64,000 bases of DNA from Urmitella timonensis (GTDB lineage Bacteria > Actinomycetota > Actinomycetes > Actinomycetales > Actinomycetaceae). The notes beneath the pieces were generated by a model. That model ran no database searches, was not told the DNA's origin, and saw only the letters and a program-made list of their open reading frames with translations. Shown here piece by piece: positions 35,358 through 43,616 of the stretch. Positions within the stretch are counted from its first letter, which is position 1. Every line of letters starts with the position of its first letter. The position numbers and the translations under genes were made by a program. The stretch is from positions 744,001-808,000 of the forward strand of contig FQLW01000006.1 in NCBI GenBank assembly GCA_900120415.1, in the 5' to 3' direction.

Positions 35358-36653
35358 TTACTTAACTTGAAGATTCAGTTTCTTCAAAGCGTCCTTGAGC
35401 TGATCGCCCGAGTTCTTGAACACGTCTGCAACCTTCATAGTGCCGTCTCCGGCAGCAGCGCCGCCTTCACCACTGAGGTAGCCCTGAGGTACCGACCAGG
35501 AGGGCGGGAAGGTGAACGGTTTCATGTTGGTGTTAGCAGCGGTGAACTCTTTGATTACGTCCTGACCGCCGTAGAACTTGGCGTATTCAGGAGCTTTAGG
35601 AGTTGCTTTTGCAGCTACAACCAGACCCTGGCTGGCTAGATCATCAACCTGCTCGTTGAACCAAGCGTTGAACTTCATAGCCTGTTCAGGGTGCTTACAG
35701 GTCTTGGAAACTACTACGCCAGAACCACCGTCGGGGCCGGAAGCACCACCGGGTAGCTGAGCAATAGCCCATTTACCGGACTGATCAGGAGCGTCGCCAG
35801 CGAGTAGCGGAGCTTCCCAAGCAGCACCGATGGTGCCAATCAGTTCGCCCTTTTGAACGGCAGGAGCCCACTCGTCAGCCCAACGACCAACTACCTTTGC
35901 AGACTTTTCGTCAAGTAGTTTCTGCCAGAAAGCAGCAACGGAAGCGGAACCCTTGTCAGTGGTATCAACTTTCCAGGCATCGCCTTCTACTCCGAACCAC
36001 TGACCACCGGCTGCGGCAGTCATAGCGGAGAAGATTTGTGCGCCCTCGTCACCTTCGTAGGCCACAATGTACTTGCCTTTTGCAGCAGCAGCCTTTGCGG
36101 TGGTGGTGAACTCTTCCCAAGTGGTGGGTACTTTCAGACCCAGCTTCTCAAATTCTGCTTTGTTGTAGAAGTAAACCAGCGGGCCGGTATCCTGCGGAAG
36201 CCCCAGGTACTTGCCATCAACTGCCATTGATTCAAACGGACCGGGCAGGTACTTGTCTTTGTACTGGGTAGCATACTTGCTAACGTCCTGTACCAGACCC
36301 TTTACGTATAGTTCAGCCAAGTCAGCGTAACCAGCCTGGTACAAACAAGGCGCATTCTTTGCGTCGGTGTCAGTCTGTACTTTCTTGATTAGCTCTTGAG
36401 CTTTACCATCAAATTTCTTCGGGGTTACCTTGATATTTGGGTTCTCTTTATTCCATTTATCAACAATCGTCTGAACTTTTACTGCATCATCGGCATTGTC
36501 AAGACGGTGTAGGTATTCAATTTCTACCTTTTCATTGCTGTTGCTGTCGGTAGAACCAGCTTTGTTATCAGCACCACCACAGGCAGCTAGCCCCAATGAT
36601 GCCATTGCGACTACGCCAGCTAGAGCAATGCTTCGTTTTAGCTTACGAGACAA
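35358..36653 (-). CDS. Sugar ABC transporter substrate-binding lipoprotein (second importer)
   Basis: A 431-residue lipoprotein with a signal peptide and lipobox LAAC (Cys25), then a short Ser/Asn/Asp linker and a family 1 solute-binding fold: NPNIKVTPKKFDGKAQELIKKV, a DTGPLVYFYNKAEFEKLGLKVPTTWEEF segment and GGSGVVVSKTCKHPEQAMKFNAWF. It should capture a sugar outside the cell for the permeases downstream. An inverted repeat at 36755-36781 lies about 100 bp upstream of its start and could be the operator. The ligand is unknown; nagA nearby hints at an N-acetylglucosamine-containing sugar. Confidence 0.92.
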   Translation of the reverse strand: MSRKLKRSIALAGVVAMASLGLAACGGADNKAGSTDSNSNEKVEIEYLHRLDNADDAVKVQTIVDKWNKENPNIKVTPKKFDGKAQELIKKVQTDTDAKNAPCLYQAGYADLAELYVKGLVQDVSKYATQYKDKYLPGPFESMAVDGKYLGLPQDTGPLVYFYNKAEFEKLGLKVPTTWEEFTTTAKAAAAKGKYIVAYEGDEGAQIFSAMTAAAGGQWFGVEGDAWKVDTTDKGSASVAAFWQKLLDEKSAKVVGRWADEWAPAVQKGELIGTIGAAWEAPLLAGDAPDQSGKWAIAQLPGGASGPDGGSGVVVSKTCKHPEQAMKFNAWFNEQVDDLASQGLVVAAKATPKAPEYAKFYGGQDVIKEFTAANTNMKPFTFPPSWSVPQGYLSGEGGAAAGDGTMKVADVFKNSGDQLKDALKKLNLQVK

Positions 36654-36754
36654 ATCAAACCTCCTCGTCGAGCTGACCCGCTACAACGCGAGTCATTGAA
36701 AACTCATTAAGGATTATAGCAAAACTGGATTATCCCTGAAATTATTCCGAGTTT

Positions 36755-36781
36755 GATATGAAAATGAAATATTTTCGTATC
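36755..36781. promoter_or_regulatory. Inverted repeat, candidate operator of the second sugar importer
   Basis: GATATGAAAAT (36755-36765) and ATTTTCGTATC (36771-36781) are complementary at 10 of 11 positions around a 5-bp centre. The site lies between the nucleotidyltransferase stop and the binding protein start, in an AT-rich promoter-like stretch. The regulator is not encoded nearby on this side. Confidence 0.5.
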
Positions 36782-36839
36782 CAAAATGTTATAAACTAAA
36801 TTGCTAAACCTCGGAGCGACCTCGGAACCTCTGAGCTGC

Positions 36840-37643
36840 TTAAAGATTAACGCTCACGTCCTGCAACGCGTCCTTAATCGCGCCAATATCTTTACGGGAG
36901 GACATATCCAGCACCCCGCAAGCCACTGGAACCACCTCTATGTTCGAGCCGTTTTGAATCAGGTAACGTACCGCATCCGTCAGCTCGTATTCTCCCCGCA
37001 CCGAGGGCTCAATATTTTCGCAAGCGGTAATAATGCTTTGGTCGAATAGCCAACAATTCATATTGACTGGGGCGTCGGGATGTGCCGCCATTTCCACGTC
37101 AGAGGGCTTTTCAATAATGTTCTTCAACACCCCGTCGCTAACATCCATGATCGCATAGGCCTTAACCCGTTCTGCCTCGATATTAGAATTCGCGATTAGC
37201 TCTGCCCGCGAAAACCCGGCTACCGCAAGCCCCGGGGCTTGCACCAATTGCTTTAATACCGGCACAGGATAGTAGTTATCAGAGTTTAAAACCAAGGAGC
37301 GATCTTCACCAATAAAATCTGCGGCAGCCGCCACCGCATTTGCCGTTCCTAGCGGCTCTTCTTGAATCGCATAGCTGATGGTTACCCGACTCTTTTCTAC
37401 GTTGTCATAGTAGCTACGGAACGCATCATGTTCTGGACCGATTACCAGGCAGACCTCTTTAATTCCAGCATCAGCAAAGGCGCTGATTACGTAATCTAAG
37501 AAAGGACGCCCAACGTTAATTAATCCCTTGGTGCCTGCCGAAGCTGCGGCGGCTTGTTCGCCAGATAGATTAGTAGTTTCGTCATTTGCGCGCATCCGGG
37601 TACCTAGCCCTCGAGCCAAAACAACTGCTTTAGTAACCGCCAT
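36840..37643 (-). CDS. Sugar-phosphate nucleotidyltransferase-like protein
   Basis: 267 residues from ATG 37643, chosen because AAAGGTG lies about 7 nt upstream; longer forms lack support. The Rossmann-like NTP-transferase fold is indicated by VVLARGLGTRM (the usual pattern is AGGxGTRL/M, so one Gly is Arg here), GTKGLINVGRPFLDYVISAFADAGI, IQEEPLGTANAV, LVLNSDNYYPV and MNCWLFDQSIITA. It would join a sugar-1-phosphate to a nucleotide. It lies beside an importer and divergent from nagA, which suggests N-acetylhexosamine-1-phosphate as substrate, but this is inference. Confidence 0.75.
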   Translation of the reverse strand: MAVTKAVVLARGLGTRMRANDETTNLSGEQAAAASAGTKGLINVGRPFLDYVISAFADAGIKEVCLVIGPEHDAFRSYYDNVEKSRVTISYAIQEEPLGTANAVAAAADFIGEDRSLVLNSDNYYPVPVLKQLVQAPGLAVAGFSRAELIANSNIEAERVKAYAIMDVSDGVLKNIIEKPSDVEMAAHPDAPVNMNCWLFDQSIITACENIEPSVRGEYELTDAVRYLIQNGSNIEVVPVACGVLDMSSRKDIGAIKDALQDVSVNL

Positions 37644-37884
37644 AAAAATCACCTTTGAAGTCAAATATCGGAATAACTAAGACTGCTCAATAATAGCAAC
37701 TTAAGCCTGCCGTAATCACGAGACGGGGTAGGTAAATACGATATCTATGCGCATAAAAGCCCGATTGACAATACCTATTTCTGGTGAAAGATACTTCTAC
37801 TTAACTAACCGCATTGTTAAGACGCTCCAGCCGGCGTAAAGTTAGAGTGTTTGAACTTTAACAGCGGCGTTGGGAGCAATCGAG

Positions 37885-39066
37885 ATGACCACAATAAAAG
37901 GTCGAGTTTTTGATGGTTTCGGAAACCAGATTGGAAGCGGTCTAGTTCTAGATGGCAACCAGTTAGCTGAGGTCATCCCGGGAACTCCGGACGCAAATTG
38001 GCCACTCATTGTTCCCGGTTTTGTCGATGTTCACTGCCATGGAGGGGGCGGGTTTTCTTTCCCCGACACCACTAACCCAGATGAAATAGCTACCGCGATT
38101 AAAGCTCACCGCAGCGGGGGAACAACCGCCCTATTTGCTTCCTTGGTTTCTCTGGCTGACCCCCTGCCCTATATCAAGGCTCTGGTTCCTTTCTGTGAAC
38201 AGGGCGAGCTTGTGGGTTTGCATTTAGAAGGTCCTTTTATCTCGAAAGCAAAATGTGGGGCGCAAAACCCAGAAGTTATCCGCCCAGCTGATTTAGCGGA
38301 GCTTGAATCTTGGCTTCAGGCTGGTCAGGGCTGGTTTAAGACCATGACTATCGCACCGGAAACCGATAATGCACTTCCGGCCGCGAAACTGTTACTCAAA
38401 TATGGGGCGGTTCCCTCCTGGGGTCACACTTCCTGTAACGAGGATCAAGCCCGCCTAGCTTTGGATTACACGGTTAAAACCGCCGGTGAACTTAACTGGC
38501 AGGGATACGCGCAAACTGTTACTCACCTATTTAACGCCATGTCCCCGATTAATCACCGTTCTCCCGGCCCGATTATAGAGTTCTTGCGATCAGCGAAAGA
38601 CAGAACAGCTGGGGTTGAGGTTATCGCTGATGGGCATCATTTGAAACCCGAACTGGTGGAAGATATGTTTGCCACTTTCCCCGACGCTTCCCTATTCTTT
38701 GTAACCGATGCGCTGGCGGCCGCCTGTATGCCTCCCGGTAAATACACTCTGGGAGGATTAAAGGTTGAAGTAAAGAACGGAGCCTGCTACCTGGATGGGA
38801 CTAATACCCTCTCAGGTGGAGCTTCCTGCCTGCTCAATCAGTTCGCCCTCTTTGCTCGGCGCGGACAAATCCCCCTAGCGAAACTGATTCGTGCCTGCGT
38901 GGGAACCCCGGTACAGGCAGCCTCAATTCCCGAGGACGCTCCTGGGGTAACTACCCGCTTTACTCCTGGCTGCAAACCTAGCTTTATGCTCTTAGATTCT
39001 GATTATCGGATACAACGGCTATTTAGGCAGGGTGAAGAAATCGAGCCATCCACAACAGAGAGTTAA
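37885..39066 (+). CDS. nagA: N-acetylglucosamine-6-phosphate deacetylase
   Basis: 393 residues from ATG 37885; GGGAG lies 9 nt upstream, while a TTG at 37870 overlaps it. Metal and substrate motifs of NagA are clear: VDVHCHGGGGFSF, GLHLEGPFIS, WGHTSC, VTHLFNAMSPINHRSPG, IADGHHLKP and VTDALAAA. It removes acetate from GlcNAc-6-phosphate in the cytoplasm. The kinase or PTS that would make the substrate, and NagB, are not in the window. It is divergent from the nucleotidyltransferase-importer block across 241 bp. Confidence 0.94.
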   Translation: MTTIKGRVFDGFGNQIGSGLVLDGNQLAEVIPGTPDANWPLIVPGFVDVHCHGGGGFSFPDTTNPDEIATAIKAHRSGGTTALFASLVSLADPLPYIKALVPFCEQGELVGLHLEGPFISKAKCGAQNPEVIRPADLAELESWLQAGQGWFKTMTIAPETDNALPAAKLLLKYGAVPSWGHTSCNEDQARLALDYTVKTAGELNWQGYAQTVTHLFNAMSPINHRSPGPIIEFLRSAKDRTAGVEVIADGHHLKPELVEDMFATFPDASLFFVTDALAAACMPPGKYTLGGLKVEVKNGACYLDGTNTLSGGASCLLNQFALFARRGQIPLAKLIRACVGTPVQAASIPEDAPGVTTRFTPGCKPSFMLLDSDYRIQRLFRQGEEIEPSTTES

Positions 39067-39117
39067 GAGCGGTTGGCTAAGCTGATTTAAGGCTATTTTC
39101 ACTGCTCAAAACGGCAA

Positions 39118-39150
39118 CCACCGGTTCGCCTAGCTAACGTAAACCGGTGG
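39118..39150. terminator. Bidirectional hairpin between nagA and the response regulator gene
   Basis: CCACCGGTT (39118-39126) and AACCGGTGG (39142-39150) form a 9-bp stem with a 15-nt loop. It covers the last codons of the convergent regulator gene. Confidence 0.55.
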
Positions 39151-39835
39151 CGGTCAGGTAGGCGAGGACGGCTCGCACCCGGCGGTTGGGTTCATCCGGG
39201 GTTAAACCCAACTTCATGAACACATTCGCAATATGTTTAGCCACTGATGCGCCGGATAGAAACAGTTTCGCCGCGATTTCCTCATTCGCTAAACCTTGCG
39301 CCATCAGCTCTAAAACTTCGCTTTCGCGAGGAGTGAGACTGGAAAGAGCAGAACTTCGTTCCCGCACCAACTTAACTGCTACTTCCGGATCCACCACTAC
39401 CCCGCCACTAGCCACAGTTTTGAGCGCATTCAAAAAATCTGCCACCCGTGAGACCCGCTCTTTTAACAGGTAACCGGTACCACCCGCATGATTTCCCGGC
39501 AGTGAAAACTGTTCGGAACTGAAAAGCTGAGCCGCATAGGCGGGAGCCACATACTGGCTGAGAACCATGATTCCCAGGTCAGGATATTTTTCCCGAATCT
39601 GTACGGCGGCGCGCAAGCCATCGTCACTCATACCTGGAGGCATTCGCACATCGGTTATCAAAATATCGGGAACCTGGTCGCCCTGGTATATCTGATCGAC
39701 CACTTTTAATAGGGAGGGCGCGTCCTCGGCTTGAGCGATAACTTGATTACCTAGTCGCTCCAGTAGCCCCGCTAAGCCCTCCCGAATCAAAGTGGCGTCA
39801 TCAGCCAAGATGATTTTCAAACCCGTCCTCCTCAA
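39134..39835 (-). CDS. NarL/LuxR-type response regulator
   Basis: 233 residues. The receiver has ILADDATLIREG, the phospho-acceptor Asp62 in ITDVRMPPG, and YLLKERVSRVADF with the conserved Lys. The C-terminal helix-turn-helix is of GerE type (LTPRESEVLELMAQGLANEEIAAKLFLSGASVAKHIANVFMKLGL). It overlaps the end of the histidine kinase gene by 35 nt and is its presumed partner. Together they are divergent from two ABC/FtsX-type modules, which are the likely targets; an inverted repeat at 41261-41286 could be the binding site. Confidence 0.92.
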   Translation of the reverse strand: MRRTGLKIILADDATLIREGLAGLLERLGNQVIAQAEDAPSLLKVVDQIYQGDQVPDILITDVRMPPGMSDDGLRAAVQIREKYPDLGIMVLSQYVAPAYAAQLFSSEQFSLPGNHAGGTGYLLKERVSRVADFLNALKTVASGGVVVDPEVAVKLVRERSSALSSLTPRESEVLELMAQGLANEEIAAKLFLSGASVAKHIANVFMKLGLTPDEPNRRVRAVLAYLTATGLR

Positions 39836-41207
39836 CGCTAGGAATTAGAATCGGAATCTCGGCGCGCACCGTAGTTGGCCCGCCCAGAGGCGAAAGTATC
39901 CGCAAGTTTCCCCCGAAAGCCTCTAGGCGTGCCTGCAAACCTGCCAAGCCGTGTCCCGGAATGATTTTCGCACCCCCACCCCCATTATCCACTATGGAAA
40001 TAACCAGGGAAGAACCTGCAACTATCAGCAAAGATGCTTTAGGATTTGCAACATGTTTGGCGATATTAGTTAGAGATTCGCACACCAAATAATAGGCGGC
40101 AGCAGCGGCTCCAGCCGGTAGAGACGGTAACTCTTCCGGCAGATGCATCTCAACTTGCACCGGAGAATCTGCGCACACGTCTCGCACTGCCTCCGCTAGT
40201 CCCTTGTCAGACAATACTTTCGGATGCACCCCCGCAACTGTGCGTCTGAGCGCCACTAAGGATCTATCGTTAGCGTCTTGCGCCTGCCGCAGTAAAGAAA
40301 GTACCTCCTGTATTTTTGCGCTGAACTGCGGTAGGGAGACTGATTCCTGATTTACAGAACCGGCTAAAGAATCGGCGGATTCTGTAGGAGGTGCGTCCTC
40401 GCCCAATACCGCTTCCTCGGATGCTTTCCCCTGCCGGTCTTGGCTAGCATCAGCGTCCATTACCGCCGCAGCCTTCGTCAATTCATGTTCCAGTAAACTA
40501 AGAGAAAGCTCTGCCTCTCCAACTTTCATGGAGGCGGCCACCAAGTATTGTTGCGCCCCATCATGCAGGTCGCGTTCAATCCGGCGGCGTTCAATCTCGA
40601 AAGCATCTACGATTTCCCGGCGAGAACGATGCAGCTGCCTGATTTCTTGCTCGTCCATCGGATTGCCTTGCGCTAACGAATAGATGATTCGCGGGTAAAT
40701 AGCCGCCCCTAGGCTAAATACCAGCCATAACACGATAGTTCCAACTAAATCTGGCGAACCCTCCCCCAGCGATAGCGGCGCTAGCAGCCGCTGGAAATAG
40801 AATTGAAAGAACTGGGTTACCAGGTAGCCCAAAACTACTAGCACCCAGAAACTAATAGCATTAACGAACAGGCAAAACAGCAATATAGGGATGTCGCGGT
40901 TGGTTTTAGCTGGTTGGGCAAGTTTTCCCTCTCCGGTCAATAAAGAATCATTCCCGGGGATAGCCCAAAGATGCCAAATGTTCGCGTCCGGTTTACCGAG
41001 CATTGCTCCAGCGCGATAACGCACTGCGCATGTGTAGTTGGCGAGGGTGATGCGAGCTTTTTTAGGATGAATCAGCATGAACGCTAAATGCACTAGCAGC
41101 GCTAAGAGTTCTACTACAAAATAGGCTGGCCCTAGCAGCAGCGCCATGCGGGGAGCCACCCGTTTTTTGTCGTTTATTCCCTGGAAAAAGGGATCTATTC
41201 GCTGCAT
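39801..41207 (-). CDS. NarX/DesK-type sensor histidine kinase with an internal acidic loop
   Basis: 468 residues. Three hydrophobic segments lie at about 21-46, 107-136 and 152-172, with little extracytoplasmic sequence, so it probably senses within the membrane. The HisKA_3 domain has IERDLHDGAQQYL with His215. The dimerisation helices are split by an unusual Asp/Glu/Ala/Ser-rich stretch at about 248-293. The ATPase domain has VCESLTNIAKH, VDNGGGGA and GHGLAGLQARLEAFGG. It would phosphorylate the overlapping NarL-type regulator. Intramembrane-sensing kinases beside ABC/FtsX transporters often respond to envelope stress or antimicrobial peptides; here that is inference. Confidence 0.9.
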   Translation of the reverse strand: MQRIDPFFQGINDKKRVAPRMALLLGPAYFVVELLALLVHLAFMLIHPKKARITLANYTCAVRYRAGAMLGKPDANIWHLWAIPGNDSLLTGEGKLAQPAKTNRDIPILLFCLFVNAISFWVLVVLGYLVTQFFQFYFQRLLAPLSLGEGSPDLVGTIVLWLVFSLGAAIYPRIIYSLAQGNPMDEQEIRQLHRSRREIVDAFEIERRRIERDLHDGAQQYLVAASMKVGEAELSLSLLEHELTKAAAVMDADASQDRQGKASEEAVLGEDAPPTESADSLAGSVNQESVSLPQFSAKIQEVLSLLRQAQDANDRSLVALRRTVAGVHPKVLSDKGLAEAVRDVCADSPVQVEMHLPEELPSLPAGAAAAAYYLVCESLTNIAKHVANPKASLLIVAGSSLVISIVDNGGGGAKIIPGHGLAGLQARLEAFGGNLRILSPLGGPTTVRAEIPILIPSVEEDGFENHLG

Positions 41208-41260
41208 GTTTCTATCCTATTGGCAAGCACTAGCGTTCCGACAGAGCGTGCTCACTATTA

Positions 41261-41286
41261 TTTAGGTAGAGCTAGCACTACCTAAA
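41261..41286. promoter_or_regulatory. Inverted repeat between the divergent kinase and ABC genes
   Basis: TTTAGGTA (41261-41268) and TACCTAAA (41279-41286) are exact complements around 10 nt. It is located 54 bp before the ATPase start and 54 bp before the kinase start, a natural place for binding by the NarL-type regulator. Confidence 0.5.
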
Positions 41287-41339
41287 AACTAGCTTTAAGG
41301 TGCTAACCGGAATGACTGCCGCCCGCAACAATAGAGAAT

Positions 41340-42038
41340 ATGGATATATCTACCCGCGCATTAACTAAAGTTTATGGTTCACGCACCGTTTTAGCGGGGA
41401 TTGATTTACATATTCCCACTGCCAGCCAGGTAGCATTTACCGGGCCATCCGGGGTGGGAAAAACTACGCTACTTTACCTACTCAGTGGGATTATTGCGCC
41501 CTCTAGTGGCGAGATTTATTTAGGCAGTAGCCGACTTAACGATTACTCCCGGCGAGATTTACAGGCTCTACGCCGGCAAAAATTTGGATTTGTTTTCCAA
41601 TCAGAGCAGCTAGTAGACCAGCTGAGCGTACGAGAAAATGTGGCTTTACCACTGCTGTTAAAACGGATAGGGCGCGCCGAGGCTATGTCTCGTACCCAAA
41701 GAGAGCTGGAAAAACTGGGTTTAGAAACCATTGCTAGTCAAATAAGTGGAAATCTATCGGCTGCGTTACGACAAAAAGTAGCTCTGGCGCGCGCCCTAGT
41801 TGGAAAACCAGAAATAATTATCGCCGACCAGCCGACGGACCGGTTAGATGAGGTAACGGCGCAAGAAACCATGCAGGTGCTATCTACTACCGCTCAACAA
41901 ACGAGAGCCACCCTGCTGGTAACTAGCCTTAATTCACAGGACACTAGCTGGTGCGAACGCACGATTACTTTACGGGACGGATTGATAGTTTCCGATAGAA
42001 CCAAAACGGCTTTGCCGGAGAATCCTGGGGAAAACTAA
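41340..42038 (+). CDS. ABC transporter ATP-binding protein with degenerate catalytic motifs
   Basis: 232 residues of the LolD/MacB-like ATPase group. Walker A GPSGVGKT (35-42) and the Q-loop (Gln87) are intact. The signature LSGGQ reads LSAAL (139-143), the catalytic Glu after the Walker B Asp163 is Gln164 (IIADQPTDRLD), and the H-loop His is Ser196 (LLVTSLN). It may bind but hardly hydrolyse ATP. It is followed without gap by its presumed permease at 42039 and then by a second, intact module. It could act as a regulatory subunit or form a heterodimer with the intact ATPase at 43617. The start has no strong ribosome site (AATAGAGAATATG). Confidence 0.85.
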   Translation: MDISTRALTKVYGSRTVLAGIDLHIPTASQVAFTGPSGVGKTTLLYLLSGIIAPSSGEIYLGSSRLNDYSRRDLQALRRQKFGFVFQSEQLVDQLSVRENVALPLLLKRIGRAEAMSRTQRELEKLGLETIASQISGNLSAALRQKVALARALVGKPEIIIADQPTDRLDEVTAQETMQVLSTTAQQTRATLLVTSLNSQDTSWCERTITLRDGLIVSDRTKTALPENPGEN

Positions 42039-43580
42039 ATGCGAACCCTACAACTTGTTTATAGCTGGTCGCGGCGGTTCCATTATCCGAAAACTGCGGA
42101 GTTTTTGTCTCTTTTCTCAGCTTGTTTGCCTGCTTATAGTATTTGTTTGCTACTAGGAGGAATAAAAGCGGCTTTCCGTCTAGGTATCTTTTGTCTCTCG
42201 GGAGCAGATTTTCAATGTGCTGGCTCGGTACAAGACTTATTTTCGCTGCGCGAATCTGATTTAGGGAACCAATTAGCAGACGTAGTGACCGTACTGTACG
42301 GATTAATGTTCACCGCTGCGGTGACTCTGATTGTTTTTCCCTTAACAATTTTGTGGTGGAATCGTCTAACCCTAGATGAACGCAGATTAGCTGAGTTATT
42401 AAATACTTTAGGAAAATTAGGGGCCCCCTTTCACACCAGGTTTCTGGTATGTGCATTATCGATGCTCGTTTATGCGGGGCTGGGATGGCTTGGGGGAGTA
42501 ACGCTCTACTTTGCATCTGTACCGCTATTGGGAAAGCTGAAACTATTAGGAATGCCTCTAGGCGGATTTAACCTAATCCCACCTATTAGCACAGTGATAA
42601 TAATTTTCTTAGTATTAGCGATAGTTCCTCTGTTGAAAGCGCTGACCCTAACCCGTAAATACACTGGCATCCCCCGCTACTTACGCTCCCGCAGCAGAGT
42701 CAGCGAGCTGTCAGGGGCAACAATAGGATTAATATTTATCGGTGCCTGCCTGGTCTCGATTCCGGGGCTATCGTTTATTCTCCCGCTAACTCCCCTGCTA
42801 TTAGCGGTAGTGATATTCCTATTTTGTTTACTTTTCGCTTGGATTTTCGGAATATTTTTACCAGCGAATGCCCTCTATTTAGCGGTTTGGCCACTAAGTC
42901 GCACTCGCCACTTAAGTCTGCTTTTAGCAGTGCGAAATATCCGTCTCCACCCGCAAAGATACTGGGTATCAATTACCCCGGTACTATCCTTAGTGCTAAG
43001 TTACCTGCTAACTTTCATGTTCTTAACTATTTTTCCCTATCTTTGGAAAGGATCTGGCGACCCCACCCTCCCCGGTTCCAGCGAAAGCGCCGGGGCTTGG
43101 CAGTCACTTTTAAGTAGCGAGGGCGAGTTTTTTTCATTACTGCAAACCGATATTCGCAGCGGATGGCTTATTACCGCTGGTTTGGTAGCCGCCCTCACCT
43201 GTCTTTGCGTAGCCGTGAGCACCACTGCAGATAATGAGCAAAGCCGAACCCAAAAAGCCCTATTGCTCCAGTTAGGATGCCCGCCACGTACTATTCGCAG
43301 AGCAAAATGGTGGGAAATAATCTTGCCCTACATTTTCGGATTCAGCCAGCTAATCCTGGGGGTAATCCTATTTTTAACCTTACTGGTAGCTAATGGCGGT
43401 CTAGGGGTAAGCGAAGAGCTACCAACAACCCTAAAGATTACTGCCCCGATGGCAGCCATGTTAGCGGTAAGTGTATTAGTACAGGTCGGAACATTTATGG
43501 CACTTAACCGGAGCGGCAGTGTAGCCCAATCCCCTATGTCAGGTAGAGCTAGCTATAAGAAAAAATCATTGCCTAAGTGA
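42039..43580 (+). CDS. FtsX-like ABC permease-type membrane protein
   Basis: 513 residues with about eight to ten hydrophobic segments. Two parts resemble FtsX-type domains: RRLAELLNTLGKLGAPFHTRFLV near residue 115 and QKALLLQLGCPPRTIRRAKWWEIILPYIFG near 410. There is no large extracytoplasmic domain as in MacB. The start codon directly follows the stop of the degenerate ATPase gene, so they are a pair. It may be a divergent exporter or a membrane sensing unit for envelope stress. The family assignment is moderate and the substrate is unknown. Confidence 0.65.
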   Translation: MRTLQLVYSWSRRFHYPKTAEFLSLFSACLPAYSICLLLGGIKAAFRLGIFCLSGADFQCAGSVQDLFSLRESDLGNQLADVVTVLYGLMFTAAVTLIVFPLTILWWNRLTLDERRLAELLNTLGKLGAPFHTRFLVCALSMLVYAGLGWLGGVTLYFASVPLLGKLKLLGMPLGGFNLIPPISTVIIIFLVLAIVPLLKALTLTRKYTGIPRYLRSRSRVSELSGATIGLIFIGACLVSIPGLSFILPLTPLLLAVVIFLFCLLFAWIFGIFLPANALYLAVWPLSRTRHLSLLLAVRNIRLHPQRYWVSITPVLSLVLSYLLTFMFLTIFPYLWKGSGDPTLPGSSESAGAWQSLLSSEGEFFSLLQTDIRSGWLITAGLVAALTCLCVAVSTTADNEQSRTQKALLLQLGCPPRTIRRAKWWEIILPYIFGFSQLILGVILFLTLLVANGGLGVSEELPTTLKITAPMAAMLAVSVLVQVGTFMALNRSGSVAQSPMSGRASYKKKSLPK

Positions 43581-43616
43581 TGGTGAACCGGAAGCAAAGA
43601 AAATAACTTGTTAGAT

